From CAWDJT01 sp963828705 (lineage in GTDB: Bacteria; Desulfobacterota; Syntrophobacteria; Syntrophobacterales; Syntrophobacteraceae), in assembly GCA_963828705.1 (NCBI GenBank), contig CAWHGA010000011.1:1-64000 (forward strand): a stretch of DNA of 64,000 nucleotides, written 5' to 3'. The translations under genes were made by a program, and so were the position numbers. Below are positions 27,480 through 36,847 of this stretch, one piece after another. The notes beneath the pieces were generated by a model that was not told where the DNA came from, ran no database searches, and saw only the letters and a list, made by a program, of their open reading frames with translations. Position 1 is the stretch's first letter. Each line of letters opens with the position of its first letter.

Positions 27480-28688
27480 ATGATCCAGGGCAAGACCATT
27501 CTGTTGGGTGTGACTGGCGGAATTGCCGCCTATAAGGCCGCCGAACTGACCAGGCTCTTCGTCAAGGAGCAGGCGACGGTCCAGGCGCTTATGACCGCCA
27601 ACGCTCAGCGGTTCATCACACCGCTGACGCTCCAGGTGCTGACCGGCCAACCGGTCTGCAGCGATCTCTTTGACCTGCAGTTTGAATCTCAGATCGGACA
27701 CATTCAGGTGGCCCGCGCCGCTCACCTGGCGGTGGTAGCACCGGCAACCGCCAATGTGTTGGCCAAGCTGGCGGCGGGAATCGCCGACGACTACCTGACC
27801 ACAGTGTTGTTGGCCACCACGGCTCCCGTCTTGCTCTGCCCGGCAATGAACGTACACATGCTGCAACACCCCGCAACTCGACGCAACCTGGAAACCCTAC
27901 GTGGACTCGGATATCACATTGTTGAGCCGGCTTCCGGAGCATTGGCCTGCAAGGAAGAAGGTGAAGGCCGGCTGGCGGATCTGCCGGATATTGTCGAAGC
28001 GGCGCGCCGACTGTTGACCCCCCCTACCCTGCTGGGCCGACGCATCCTGGTTTCCGCCGGCCCCACATGGGAAGCCCTTGATCCGGTTCGCTTCGTCACT
28101 AACCCATCCACCGGCAAGATGGGGTTTGCCATCGCCACGGTGGCCGCACGACGGGGAGCGCAAGTTCATCTGGTTACCGGTCCGTCGGTTCTGTGTGCCC
28201 CTCCTGGTGTTGAGGTTTGCCGAGTAGTAAGTGCCGAACAAATGAAGACCGCTATCGACGCTCTTGCTCCCAACATGGATGCGGTCATTATGGCGGCGGC
28301 CGTTGGCGATTATCGCCCGCAGGCTGTCGCGGCGCAAAAGATCAAAAAAGATGAAGCTCAACTCCAGGTCACCATGGTCAAAAACCACGATATCCTGGCG
28401 CATCTCGGCCAAGTTAAGCCATCTCATCAGGTGCTGGTCGGATTTGCCGCTGAGACCGACAATCTCATCGCCAATGCAACTGAAAAGCTGCGCAACAAGA
28501 ATCTTGATTTTATCGTCGCCAACGATCTATCCCAACAGGGGTCAGGATTCGCCTGTGACACCAATCAGGTGAAAATCCTCTATCGTGGCGGAGAAATAGA
28601 TGATTTGCCCTGCCTGCCTAAGGACCGAGTGGCCGGACTGATTCTCGATCGAATAGAGTCTCTCTTTGGGCCGGACCCCCATCGATAG
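27480..28688 (+). CDS. coaBC: Bifunctional phosphopantothenoylcysteine decarboxylase/synthetase
   Basis: Makes 4'-phosphopantetheine in CoA synthesis. The FMN-binding CoaC half (residues 1 to about 185) has LLGVTGGIAAYKAAEL, the active-site His of the FESQIGHIQVARAAHL block, VVAPATANVLAKLAAGIADD and PAMNVHM. The CoaB half has ILVSAGPTWEALDPVRFVTN, STGKMGFAIA, AAAVGDYRPQ, KNHDILAHLG and VGFAAETDNL, ending ANDLSQQGSGFACDTNQV. 402 residues is the normal size. No lesions. Confidence 0.96.
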   Translation: MIQGKTILLGVTGGIAAYKAAELTRLFVKEQATVQALMTANAQRFITPLTLQVLTGQPVCSDLFDLQFESQIGHIQVARAAHLAVVAPATANVLAKLAAGIADDYLTTVLLATTAPVLLCPAMNVHMLQHPATRRNLETLRGLGYHIVEPASGALACKEEGEGRLADLPDIVEAARRLLTPPTLLGRRILVSAGPTWEALDPVRFVTNPSTGKMGFAIATVAARRGAQVHLVTGPSVLCAPPGVEVCRVVSAEQMKTAIDALAPNMDAVIMAAAVGDYRPQAVAAQKIKKDEAQLQVTMVKNHDILAHLGQVKPSHQVLVGFAAETDNLIANATEKLRNKNLDFIVANDLSQQGSGFACDTNQVKILYRGGEIDDLPCLPKDRVAGLILDRIESLFGPDPHR

Positions 28689-28700
28689 AGGATGGGCTGA

Positions 28701-29466
28701 TTGATAAAACCAACGCTGAGAAGCGAACAGCATTCACTCCACCATGATCTACAGCGGCTCCGCTGGCTATTGACCGGCTACGGCACGGCTGGCTTGCTCC
28801 ATTGGCCCCGCGGTGCACCGGCAACTGCCGGCGACCAATGCCCTCCTATGCGTGGATCTGCCAGCCGCGAGGCAGGACCTTCGAGCCGATGATTCGGCCC
28901 CGCGGCTGGCCGACCTCCGCCAGGAGATCGGCGATTGCCGCCGCTGCCGTCTGCATGAGGGTCGCTCCAAGCTGGTTTTTGGCGACGGGTCGCCGACCGC
29001 CCGGCTGGTATTTGTGGGGGAGGCCCCCGGCTTTGAAGAAGATCGGCAGGGCTTGCCGTTTGTGGGGCGAGCGGGGCAACTGTTGGACAAAATGATCCAG
29101 GCCATAGGGATGAGCCGTCTGGAAGTGTACATCTGCAATGTGGTGAAGTGCCGGCCGCCGCAAAACCGTAACCCTGACGCGGATGAGGTGGCGGCCTGTT
29201 CGCCGTTCCTGCGTCGCCAGATCGAGACCATTAAGCCGAGAGTGCTTTGTCTGTTGGGCAACTACGCTACTCAAACGCTTTTGCAGACAACCCTGAATAT
29301 CTCTCAATTACGCGGCAAACCGCTGTTCTGGCGCGGTATTCCGGTGGTGGCGACGTTTCATCCCGCCTACCTGTTGCGCAATCCCGGCCACAAGGCCGCC
29401 ACCTGGTCGGATTTGATTCGGGTAATGGAGTTCCTCAACCAAAGGACCGGGCTCAATAACCATTGA
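28701..29466 (+). CDS. Type-4 uracil-DNA glycosylase (4Fe-4S), frameshifted at the N-terminus
   Basis: Removes uracil from DNA; family 4 (UdgA). The core, open from 28813, holds the cluster cysteines CRRC near 28942 and KC...AC near 29149/29197. The active site is VGEAPGFEEDRQGLPFVGRAGQLL, and HPAYLLRNP comes near the C-terminus. A TTG at 28701 opens HDLQRLRWLLTGYGTAGLL, which looks like the family's N-terminal helix, but it is in another frame. One indel near 28790-28812 would join them. If not, the ATG at 28813 gives a 217-residue enzyme with the core intact. Confidence 0.88.
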
Positions 29467-29488
29467 GCCCTGAGCAGACTGGACGCCC

Positions 29489-30787
29489 ATGCATACGATG
29501 CATCGTTTCTGGTTGATCGGCCTCATCATAGGTCTGGTAGCAAGCGGTGGCAGCTCTGCGGTCGCTTCGGGCCATATCAATCTGGTTACCATTCAGGATA
29601 GCATCAACCCCGGGTCTAAGGATTTTCTCGAACGGGCCATCGAGCGTTCGGCAGAAGATCGCGCGGAATGCCTGGTGATCCTGCTGGATACTCCTGGCGG
29701 ACTGATGACCACTATGCGCGGCATGGTGCAAGCCATCATGAATGCCCCCTTGCCGGTTGTGGTCTATGTCTCTCCAGGCGGTGCACAGGCGGCATCCGCT
29801 GGGGTCCTGGTCACCATCGCCGCCGACATTGCCGCCATGGCACCCGGCACCAACATTGGTGCCGCTCACCCGGTGACGGGTACCGGCGGGGACATCCCCA
29901 AGACCATGAACGACAAGGTGATGAACGATTTTCTCGCCTTCAGCCGCAGCGTCGCCACGGAGCGCGGCCGCAACGCCGAATGGGTGGCCATGGCGATTCG
30001 CGAGAGCGCTTCCATCACGGCGGATGAAGCGTTTGCCGCCAATGTCATCGACTTGGTCGCCAATGATCTTGACGATCTCATCGCCAACATCGACGGCTAC
30101 CAGGTCGAACGCAAGGGGTTCAGCAAGACCCTCCACGTCAAAGGGCTGGAGCGGCGCACGGTGTCACCCGAGTGGCGGGATCAGGTGCTTCGCATCATTG
30201 CCGACCCGAGCGTGGCTTATCTGCTACTGATGGTTGGCCTGGCCGGGCTTTATTTCGAACTCTCCCACCCCGGGACCGTATTCCCTGGCGTCGTCGGCGG
30301 CATTTCCCTGGTGGCCGCCGCCTATGCTTTCCAGAAACTCCCGGTGAACTATGCGGGTTTTCTTTTCATCCTGCTGGCGGTGGTTTTCTTCATTCTGGAG
30401 ATCAAGGTGGCCTCTTATGGTATGCTAAGCTTTGCGGGCGTCCTCAGCCTGGTGATTGGTTCTCTGATGCTATTCCGAGTGCCTGGTGGGGTCGGCCGCT
30501 TGAGTTTGACCGTGCTACTGCCTACCATCGGGGTGATCTCGGCATTCTTTGTGACCCTTGCCACTCTGGCTTTCCGGGCGCAAACGCGCAAACCCACTAC
30601 CGGAAAGGAGGGCCTCCTGGGGGCAGTCGGGGAAGTGCACAAGGACCTCAGTCCGGACGGAAAGGTGTTTGTGGAAGGTGAACTCTGGAACGCTTGTGCT
30701 GACGAGCCGATCCCGCAAGGGACCAAGGTTCGAGTCGTGGAGATCGAGGATTTGAAGTTGAAAGTCCAGAGGATCGATGCTAGATAA
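29489..30787 (+). CDS. NfeD-family membrane serine protease (long form)
   Basis: A ClpP-class protease fused to a membrane region and a soluble OB-like NfeD domain. After the signal peptide, ILLDTPGGLMTTMRGMVQAI and PGGAQAASAGV carry the nucleophile Ser103; Lys143 (MNDKVMND) is the general base, with the 40-residue spacing known from PH1510. Four or so membrane helices follow (about residues 243-365) and then the NfeD domain (LLGAVGEVHKDLSPDGKVFVEGELW...VRVVEIEDLKLKV). Its known partner type, a stomatin-like slipin, is the next gene. Confidence 0.93.
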   Translation: MHTMHRFWLIGLIIGLVASGGSSAVASGHINLVTIQDSINPGSKDFLERAIERSAEDRAECLVILLDTPGGLMTTMRGMVQAIMNAPLPVVVYVSPGGAQAASAGVLVTIAADIAAMAPGTNIGAAHPVTGTGGDIPKTMNDKVMNDFLAFSRSVATERGRNAEWVAMAIRESASITADEAFAANVIDLVANDLDDLIANIDGYQVERKGFSKTLHVKGLERRTVSPEWRDQVLRIIADPSVAYLLLMVGLAGLYFELSHPGTVFPGVVGGISLVAAAYAFQKLPVNYAGFLFILLAVVFFILEIKVASYGMLSFAGVLSLVIGSLMLFRVPGGVGRLSLTVLLPTIGVISAFFVTLATLAFRAQTRKPTTGKEGLLGAVGEVHKDLSPDGKVFVEGELWNACADEPIPQGTKVRVVEIEDLKLKVQRIDAR

Positions 30788-30850
30788 ACCGATCGCCGGA
30801 TGGGCGCGGCCGCAGCTCGGCCAAATCCGATCCAGAAAGGAGAGAACTCC

Positions 30851-31627
30851 ATGCCATACGGAATGATAGCCATTGTCGTTCTGGTGGTGCTCTTTTTGGT
30901 GAATGCCATCCGTATTCTCAACGAATACGAGAGGGGTGTCATCTTCCGCCTAGGACGAATCATCGCCGCCAAAGGTCCAGGTATCATCATTTTGATTCCC
31001 CTGCTGGATCGCATGCAGAAAGTCAGCCTGCGGCTGGTTACCATGGATGTGCCCCCTCAGGACGTCATCACCCGCGACAACGTATCCATCAAGGTCAGCG
31101 CTGTGATCTACTTTCGGGTCATGGATCCGGTCAAAGCCATCGTGGCCGTGGAAAACTACCTCTACGCCACAACCCAGCTGGCTCAGACCACCTTGCGCAG
31201 TGTCTGTGGCCAGGCCGAATTGGATGAACTCCTGGCCGCCCGGGATAAGATCAACGATGAGCTGCAAAACATCCTGGATCAGCACACCGAACCCTGGGGT
31301 ATCAAGGTTAGCGTCGTGGAGTTGAAAAACATCGACCTGCCTCAGGAGATGCAGCGAGCCATGGCGCGTCAGGCTGAAGCGGAACGCGATCGCCGGGCCA
31401 AGATCATCAATGCCGATGCGGAGTTCCAGGCTTCGGCCCAACTGGCTGAGGCTGCCAAGATTATCCAGGACCATCCGGTGGCCCTTCAGCTGCGATTCCT
31501 CCAGACTTTGAATGAAGTGGCGTCAGAGAACAATTCGACCACCATTTTCCCCGTCCCCATTGATCTGTTTAGACCGTTCATCCAATTTGCCGAGCGTTCG
31601 GCAAGGCAAACTGAAGGAAAGGAGTAA
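30851..31627 (+). CDS. Slipin/stomatin-like SPFH protein
   Basis: An SPFH membrane scaffold, cleaved by the NfeD protease in studied archaeal systems and implicated in membrane microdomains. An N-terminal membrane hairpin (GMIAIVVLVVLFLVNAI) precedes the SPFH domain (LNEYERGVIFRLGRI, VPPQDVITRDNVSIKVSAVIYFRV) and a coiled coil (MARQAEAERDRRAKIINADAEFQAS). The ATG at 30851 is chosen over an in-frame start at 30800 because AGGAG sits at the correct distance. 258 residues. Confidence 0.92.
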   Translation: MPYGMIAIVVLVVLFLVNAIRILNEYERGVIFRLGRIIAAKGPGIIILIPLLDRMQKVSLRLVTMDVPPQDVITRDNVSIKVSAVIYFRVMDPVKAIVAVENYLYATTQLAQTTLRSVCGQAELDELLAARDKINDELQNILDQHTEPWGIKVSVVELKNIDLPQEMQRAMARQAEAERDRRAKIINADAEFQASAQLAEAAKIIQDHPVALQLRFLQTLNEVASENNSTTIFPVPIDLFRPFIQFAERSARQTEGKE

Positions 31628-31631
31628 CCAA

Positions 31632-31961
31632 ATGGGAAAGAACAAGGAAAAGGCCGTCAAGGAAAAACCCCTGGAGAAAATGACCGCCAAGGAACTTCGT
31701 GAATTGGCCCTCACCCTGCAAGGCATTGTCGGTGTTCACGCCATGAACAAAGATGAACTCGTGGCCGCCATCAAGGACGTGAAGGGCATCGTGACCGAAA
31801 AGACCAGGAAAATAGCCGTAGATGTTCGCAGTATTAAGTCCAAAATACAGGAACTGCAGGCCAGGAAAGATCAGGCCAAGGTGGATGGCAATACCAAGAT
31901 GGTCGATGCCCTGCGCCGCCGAATCAGCAATCTTAAGAAAAGGACGCGCCGGGCCGCATAG
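31632..31961 (+). CDS. Small basic protein with Rho N-terminal/SAP-like motif
   Basis: 109 residues, strongly Lys/Arg-rich. Residues 13-40 (LEKMTAKELRELALTLQ...MNKDELVAAI) resemble the helical Rho N-terminal (SAP-like) nucleic-acid-binding module, and a long basic coiled coil follows (VRSIKSKIQELQARKDQAK...LRRRISNLKKRTRRAA). Its ribosome site GGAG overlaps the slipin stop codon, so it is the third gene of the NfeD-slipin operon. A DNA- or RNA-binding role is inference from composition; its link with a membrane protease/scaffold pair is unexplained. Confidence 0.8.
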   Translation: MGKNKEKAVKEKPLEKMTAKELRELALTLQGIVGVHAMNKDELVAAIKDVKGIVTEKTRKIAVDVRSIKSKIQELQARKDQAKVDGNTKMVDALRRRISNLKKRTRRAA

Positions 31962-32339
31962 CCTGGCGCCCTGGCAGATGTTCGCTGCACGAGTTGGTCT
32001 GAAAATGGTTTGATACCTACTCCTACAACGGAGCCTGGAAACTGCTGTTTGTGGGGCGGGCTTGTCAGCCGCCCCTTGCGGACTGCCTGGAATTGGCGGA
32101 CAGGGATGTCCGCCCTCCACTGGCAAGGTTCTAGGCCTTCTGCTGGTGGACGCGTTGGTTTACACCATAGGTTGAGGTTGTTTCAAACACGCCCGAAACC
32201 ATCTTCAGCGTTATCAATTGGGTGATCCGATGACACTCCGATCAGCCCGATTCTGATGCTGAGTCCCCATACTACAACGCAAACCGATTCCAACACGATT
32301 CGCATCCGCCACCGTGCCCTCCTCCCGGCTTGAATATTA
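31962..32339. other. Intergenic region with two strong hairpins
   Basis: GGGGCGG/CCGCCCC (32053-32075) and a perfect 8-bp GGCGGACA-ggga-TGTCCGCC (32095-32114) lie after the small basic gene. Neither has a T run, so they may be repeats or RNA-protecting hairpins. No gene seen. Confidence 0.5.
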
Positions 32340-32368
32340 TTGACATAGGATCAACCATTTCGCATAAT
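32340..32368 (+). promoter_or_regulatory. Strong sigma-70-type promoter of the pycB-mdh operon
   Basis: TTGACA (32340-32345), 17 bases, CATAAT (32363-32368). The leader to the first gene would be about 160 bases. Confidence 0.75.
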
Positions 32369-32535
32369 CACAATTTGATTCCGGTTCAGTAATCATTAAC
32401 TGTAGACGGGCTCTGTGTTTGTAGGGTTCAGCCTCCGACTGCTGGACCCAAGCGTGGCGTGGTGAAATCGGTTCTCGGCGCATGTGGATTATTATTTCTC
32501 GCTGATTGGTTGGCATCGATGATGAGGTGTACGCT

Positions 32536-32736
32536 ATGCAGGTGAAAAAAGGTGTCGTTTCCGCCATTGCTGCCGCGGTGCAGATGTACATTGAGACCCA
32601 GCAGCAGGTGAGTGCCCCTGCGGAAGAAGCTCGGAGCTATCAACCTCCAGGACCGGCCTATAGCCCATGGTTGGTGGGTGGCCGGCAGGCGGCCATGGAT
32701 TTGCGCCGCATGTGGCAGATGCGTCTGGCCCGCTAG
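32536..32736 (+). CDS. Small protein of the biotin-carboxyltransferase operon
   Basis: 66 residues from the ATG at 32536 (GAGGTG six bases upstream). The start MQVKKGVVSAIAAAVQMYIE, a Pro/Ala-rich middle and the end SPWLVGGRQAAMDLRRMWQM match, from memory, small proteins often encoded just before transcarboxylase/decarboxylase subunits in Deltaproteobacteria; some are annotated OadG-like. No membrane helix is evident beyond the short Ala-rich start. Its role is unknown, probably assembly with the biotin enzyme. Confidence 0.7.
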   Translation: MQVKKGVVSAIAAAVQMYIETQQQVSAPAEEARSYQPPGPAYSPWLVGGRQAAMDLRRMWQMRLAR

Positions 32737-32741
32737 GGGAT

Positions 32742-32852
32742 ATGGTTCCGACAGAGAGCATTGCCACAATTGCTGGATTCGATCTGACTGTTGAAGCTGT
32801 GATTCGTGACGGTGACAAAACATCCCCATTGAGCACCCTGGACATCAAGTGA
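32742..32852 (+). CDS. Possible 36-residue ORF between the small protein and pycB
   Basis: An ATG at 32742 with AGGGG upstream opens MVPTESIATIAGFDLTVEAV...DIK to a TGA at 32850-32852. It is spaced like a real gene (five bases after one gene, 36 before the next), but I recognise no family. It could be a remnant. Confidence 0.35.
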   Translation: MVPTESIATIAGFDLTVEAVIRDGDKTSPLSTLDIK

Positions 32853-32888
32853 GCGCAACGTTGGACATCGGGAATAAGGAGAATCAGG

Positions 32889-34883
32889 ATGGTTAAGGAG
32901 CAACATGGTGCATTGACAGCTGGACTATTTGATGAGCCCGTTACGGTGACAAATCCTGTTAAGGTGCAAGATCTGACGTTTCGTGATGGCCACCAGTCCC
33001 TTTTTGCTACCCGTGGGCGGACCGAAGATTTTCTTCCCATTGCCGAAGATATGGACAAGGTCGGCTTTTTCTCGATGGAAGTCTGGGGTGGCGCCACCTT
33101 CGACACCATGCATCGGTTTCTGGGCGAAGACCCCTGGGAACGGATCCGCACCCTGAAAAAATACATCAAGAAGACTCCTTTTTCGATGCTTTTACGCGGT
33201 CAGAACCTGGTTGGGTACCGCAACTACGCCGATGATGTTTCGGAAGCCTTCGTGGAACGCGCCTGCATCAATGGCATGGATATCTTCCGGGTATTCGACG
33301 CCCTCAACGATTTCCGCAACTTTGAAACCGTTGTCAAGATCATCAAGAAGTTCAACAAGCACTTCCAGGGCACCGTTTGTTACTCCCTGACCCAGCGTCG
33401 CATGGGTGGTCCGGTGTACAATCTGGATTATTACCTGAAAAAGGCCAAAGAACTGGAAGATATGGGGGCCGATACCATCTGTATCAAGGACATGGCCGGC
33501 CTTATCGCCCCCTACGACGCCTATATCCTGGTCAAAGCCCTCAAAGCCCAAACCAAGATCCCGATCCACTTGCACAGCCATTTCACCTCCGGTATGGCCG
33601 ACATGTCGCTGCTCAAAGCCATCGAAGCCGGTGTCGACATCGTCGATACCTGTCTGTCGCCCTGGGCTTATCGGACCTCGCATCCGGCCATCGAACCCCT
33701 GGTAGTGACCCTGCAGGGAACCGATCGCGACACCGGTTTTGATATCAAGCTGCTGGCCAAATGTACCGAATACATGGAGAAGGTTTCCGCCAAGTACCGG
33801 CATCTCCTCGATGACCGCATGTCCATCATTGATATCAACGTTCTCCTGCACCAAACCCCGGGTGGGATGCTTTCCAACCTGGTCAATCAGTTGCGGGATA
33901 TGGACGCTCTGGATAAGATCGATGAAGTGTTCCGCCAACTTCCCATCGTTCGTCGGGAGCTTGGTCAGGTGCCGTTGGTCACGCCCACCAGCCAGATTGT
34001 CGGGATCCAGACGGTCAACAACGTCCTGTTCGACACACCCGATGAGCGCTACAAGATGATCACCGCTCAGGTGAAGGACTTGTGCTACGGGCTCTATGGC
34101 AAGACGGCGGTACCCATTGATCCCGAAGTCCAGAAGAAGGCTCTGAAAGGCTATGCTCGCGGGGAAACCCCCATCAGTAGCCGTCCTGCCGACGTCCTGG
34201 AACCGGAACTGGAGAAAGCCTCCAAGGATATCGAAGGTCTCGCCAAGGACCTTGACGACACCCTGGTCTACGCCCTCTATCCCACCACCGGAAAGCGCTT
34301 CCTGAAGTGGAAGTACAACCTTGAAGAGGTTCCCGCCGACGTCTTGCCCAAGACCATCGAAGAGGTCAAGGCTCAGGAGGAACTCATCAAAAAGGCCAAG
34401 GCCGGATTGCTGGTGGAAAAACCCACCAAGGAAGCTCCTGCCAAAGGTGCAGCGGCTCGCACTTTCAACGTCTTTGTGGATGGCGAATACTATGCGGTGG
34501 ATGTCGAAGAAGTGGGCGGAGCTCCGGTGGTGACCAGTATCGCCCCGGTAGCTCGCGCGGCTGCTCCGGTCGCTCCGAAAGCGGCTCAGGTGCCGCCGCC
34601 ACCGCCCAAACCGGCCGCCGCTCCTCAGGCCGCGCCGGCTGCACCCCGGGCTGCCGCTGCCGCCGCCGATGGAACGGTCATTGAAGCGCCCATGCCAGGG
34701 ATGATCATCCGCTATGAAGTGAAAGAAGGCGACACGGTCAAGGATGGCGATGTGGTTCTGGTTCTGGAAGCGATGAAAATGGAAAATTCCATCACCTCGC
34801 CGGTGAGTGGAACGGTAAAAAAGATCAACTTCAAGGACGGCGAAAGCGTCCAAAAAGGCGACGTGCTGTTGGTGATTGGCTGA
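32889..34883 (+). CDS. pycB: Pyruvate carboxylase subunit B / oxaloacetate decarboxylase alpha / transcarboxylase 5S with biotin domain
   Basis: Moves a carboxyl group between biotin and pyruvate/oxaloacetate. The N-terminal TIM-barrel carboxyltransferase domain has RDGHQSLFATRG (about residues 34-45), the metal-site Asp in that motif, IHLHSHFTSGMADM and the catalytic-Lys region CIKDMAGLIAPYDA. A PYC_OADA helical domain follows, then a Pro/Ala linker (about residues 560-595) and a biotinyl domain with EAMKMEN (biotin on Lys630). 664 residues, no lesions, AAGGAG ribosome site. Next to mdh it fits pyruvate-oxaloacetate-malate interconversion, as in the methylmalonyl-CoA route of propionate metabolism. 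The biotin carboxylase subunit is not in the window, so carboxylase versus transcarboxylase is open. Confidence 0.93.
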   Translation: MVKEQHGALTAGLFDEPVTVTNPVKVQDLTFRDGHQSLFATRGRTEDFLPIAEDMDKVGFFSMEVWGGATFDTMHRFLGEDPWERIRTLKKYIKKTPFSMLLRGQNLVGYRNYADDVSEAFVERACINGMDIFRVFDALNDFRNFETVVKIIKKFNKHFQGTVCYSLTQRRMGGPVYNLDYYLKKAKELEDMGADTICIKDMAGLIAPYDAYILVKALKAQTKIPIHLHSHFTSGMADMSLLKAIEAGVDIVDTCLSPWAYRTSHPAIEPLVVTLQGTDRDTGFDIKLLAKCTEYMEKVSAKYRHLLDDRMSIIDINVLLHQTPGGMLSNLVNQLRDMDALDKIDEVFRQLPIVRRELGQVPLVTPTSQIVGIQTVNNVLFDTPDERYKMITAQVKDLCYGLYGKTAVPIDPEVQKKALKGYARGETPISSRPADVLEPELEKASKDIEGLAKDLDDTLVYALYPTTGKRFLKWKYNLEEVPADVLPKTIEEVKAQEELIKKAKAGLLVEKPTKEAPAKGAAARTFNVFVDGEYYAVDVEEVGGAPVVTSIAPVARAAAPVAPKAAQVPPPPPKPAAAPQAAPAAPRAAAAAADGTVIEAPMPGMIIRYEVKEGDTVKDGDVVLVLEAMKMENSITSPVSGTVKKINFKDGESVQKGDVLLVIG

Positions 34884-34936
34884 TGCGGAAGCTGCGAAGC
34901 TGCTCTTGACTCTATCGAGAAATGAGGAGTTGGTCC

Positions 34937-35872
34937 ATGTCCATGAAGAGAAAGAAAATCACCGTGGTTGGTGGCGGGTTTGTCGGGGCCACTGCAGCTC
35001 ATTGGGCTGCCTCTAAGGAATTGGGTGATGTGTGCCTGATCGATATCGTCGAAGGAATGCCGCAGGGCAAGGCACTGGATCTCATGCAGGCATCTCCGGT
35101 GGAAGGCTTTGATGCCAATGTGATTGGCACCAACGACTACGCCGACACCGCCAATTCAGACATCGTCATCATCACCGCAGGCCTGCCACGCAAACCGGGC
35201 ATGAGCCGCGACGACCTGCTGGCTAAGAACACCGCCATTGTCAAGGCGGTCACCGAACAGATCTGTAAATACTCCCCCAACGCCTTCCTGATCATCGTTT
35301 CCAATCCCCTGGATGCCATGGTGTATGTGGCCCACAAGGTCAGCGGGTTCCCCACCAATCGCGTCATGGGTATGGCGGGAGTGCTGGATGCTGCCCGCTT
35401 CCGCACCTTCATCGCCATGGAACTGAACGTTTCGGTGGAAGATGTAACGGCATTCGTCCTGGGAGGGCATGGCGACAGCATGGTGCCCCTGGCACGATTC
35501 AGCATGGTGGCTGGTATTCCCCTGCCGGAATTGCTCCCGGCTGACCGGATCGAGGCCTTGGTGGATCGGACCCGCAAGGGCGGCGGCGAAATTGTCAACC
35601 TGCTCAAGACCGGCAGCGCCTTCTTCGCCCCGTCGGCTTCCGCCGTTCAGATGGCTGAATCCATCCTCAAGGACAAGAAACGCATCCTGCCTTGCGCCGC
35701 CTACTGTGACAAGGAGTACGGTGTTGGTGGCTACTTTGTGGGTGTTCCGGTGAAACTTGGCGCCAACGGCGTTGAGCAGATCATCGAGATCAAATTGCTG
35801 CCTGAAGAAAAAGCGGCTTTTGATCGATCCACCGAAGAAGTCCGCAATTTGGTCAAGAACATTGCCCTTTAG
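34937..35872 (+). CDS. mdh: Malate dehydrogenase (LDH-like type)
   Basis: Interconverts malate and oxaloacetate with NAD(H). The Rossmann start is ITVVGGGFVGATAAHW. ITAGLPRKPGMSRDDLL has the substrate-binding Arg loop, VSNPLDAMVYV is the Asn-containing block, and LGGHGDSMVPL has the catalytic His. 311 residues from the ATG at 34937 (GAGGAG upstream; an ATG two codons later is also possible). 53 bases after pycB, followed by a strong terminator, so it ends this operon. Confidence 0.96.
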   Translation: MSMKRKKITVVGGGFVGATAAHWAASKELGDVCLIDIVEGMPQGKALDLMQASPVEGFDANVIGTNDYADTANSDIVIITAGLPRKPGMSRDDLLAKNTAIVKAVTEQICKYSPNAFLIIVSNPLDAMVYVAHKVSGFPTNRVMGMAGVLDAARFRTFIAMELNVSVEDVTAFVLGGHGDSMVPLARFSMVAGIPLPELLPADRIEALVDRTRKGGGEIVNLLKTGSAFFAPSASAVQMAESILKDKKRILPCAAYCDKEYGVGGYFVGVPVKLGANGVEQIIEIKLLPEEKAAFDRSTEEVRNLVKNIAL

Positions 35873-35916
35873 CCGGCAAGCTCCCCAGACCATTTTTCCA
35901 TCATAGCATGTCCCCA

Positions 35917-35950
35917 CCCTCTTCCGGCCCCTGCCGGGAGAGGGTTTTTT
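35917..35950 (+). terminator. Intrinsic terminator of the pycB-mdh operon
   Basis: CCCTCT-t-CCGGC pairs with GCCGG-g-AGAGGG (35917-35944), followed by six T residues. Confidence 0.9.
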
Positions 35951-36847
35951 CACGGAGTGGCTACTTTGCCCATTGTTCTTTGAGCGTCCACACCTTCTTC
36001 TCCAGTTTTGGATTCGGTTATAATTCCAGCTGAACCATCCAAGCCAACCTTATGAGATAACATATCAACCGAGCAGGTCGGCCCGTTTGCGGGCAAAGAT
36101 CGAAGGTAGCTAGCTCCGCAGATCCCAACCCCTATCGAATCCAGTTCTGCACAAGCCGGAGTATCAGCGGAATTTGCTGCTCCAAGCTGGCTATTCGTCA
36201 CAATACGCTCGATTTCCAGGGAGCTCTCTTATTCCCGAGCTTTTTCCAAACAGACTGGATCAGGGCGCAACACAGTTGCTGGATCTAATCCACCAGGAAG
36301 GTCAGCATCATGACGGTTACAAAGAAAACATGGCAAAGGCCGACATTAGTGAATCCGGGAGGCGAATTTCCGCATTGCTGTTGCGCGGGTCGGTGATGGT
36401 CTCGAAGCGCTCACGGTTGCTCCAATGAGATGTCCGCGCTCAGGTGCTTGCGCACTCCAGTCCTGGGCAGCTTCCGTTCCTTGATTCGTTACTGTCGTTG
36501 AAATTATCTCCTTTTCATGTAGACTCAACATGGACGTCACCGATCGGCTTGTACCGGGAAAAGTGAGGGCCAGATGACATTTCGCCAGCGGCGGCGGGGC
36601 TCAGATTGGAAGTTGCGATTACGAAAACTCAAATCCCAATATCCCACTCAGAGCCAGTTTTCAGACTCTGCTGGAGTCACTGCATGGCTTTATGAATCTT
36701 GCTGGGAAACCAGTGCCACCTTGAACAACACACTGCTCTGGCTGGCAGAGTCTGTCCCAGCTCCGAACGTGGCCAATACCACCGGCGGTCCTGAGCGATC
36801 GGATGCCTCTTTCAGCCTTGCAATCTGACCCGAGGGTTTAGAACCAA
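35951..36847. other. Long intergenic region, no firm gene
   Basis: A plus-strand frame at 36574-36828 (84 codons, GAGGG before its ATG) has no recognisable family and an odd composition, so I do not call it a gene. TTGAAA (36498) with TAGACT (36520-36525) at 16 bases is a possible promoter for it or for the phosphatase gene. Confidence 0.35.

Noticed and set aside
33192..34853. 553-codon open frame on the minus strand
   Set aside because: Fully antisense to the intact pycB gene; produced by its GC-rich codon bias, with no family similarity.
36574..36828. 84-codon ORF upstream of PP2C
   Set aside because: It has a possible ribosome site, but the translation looks random (clustered Arg, Trp, Ser) and no family is recognised.
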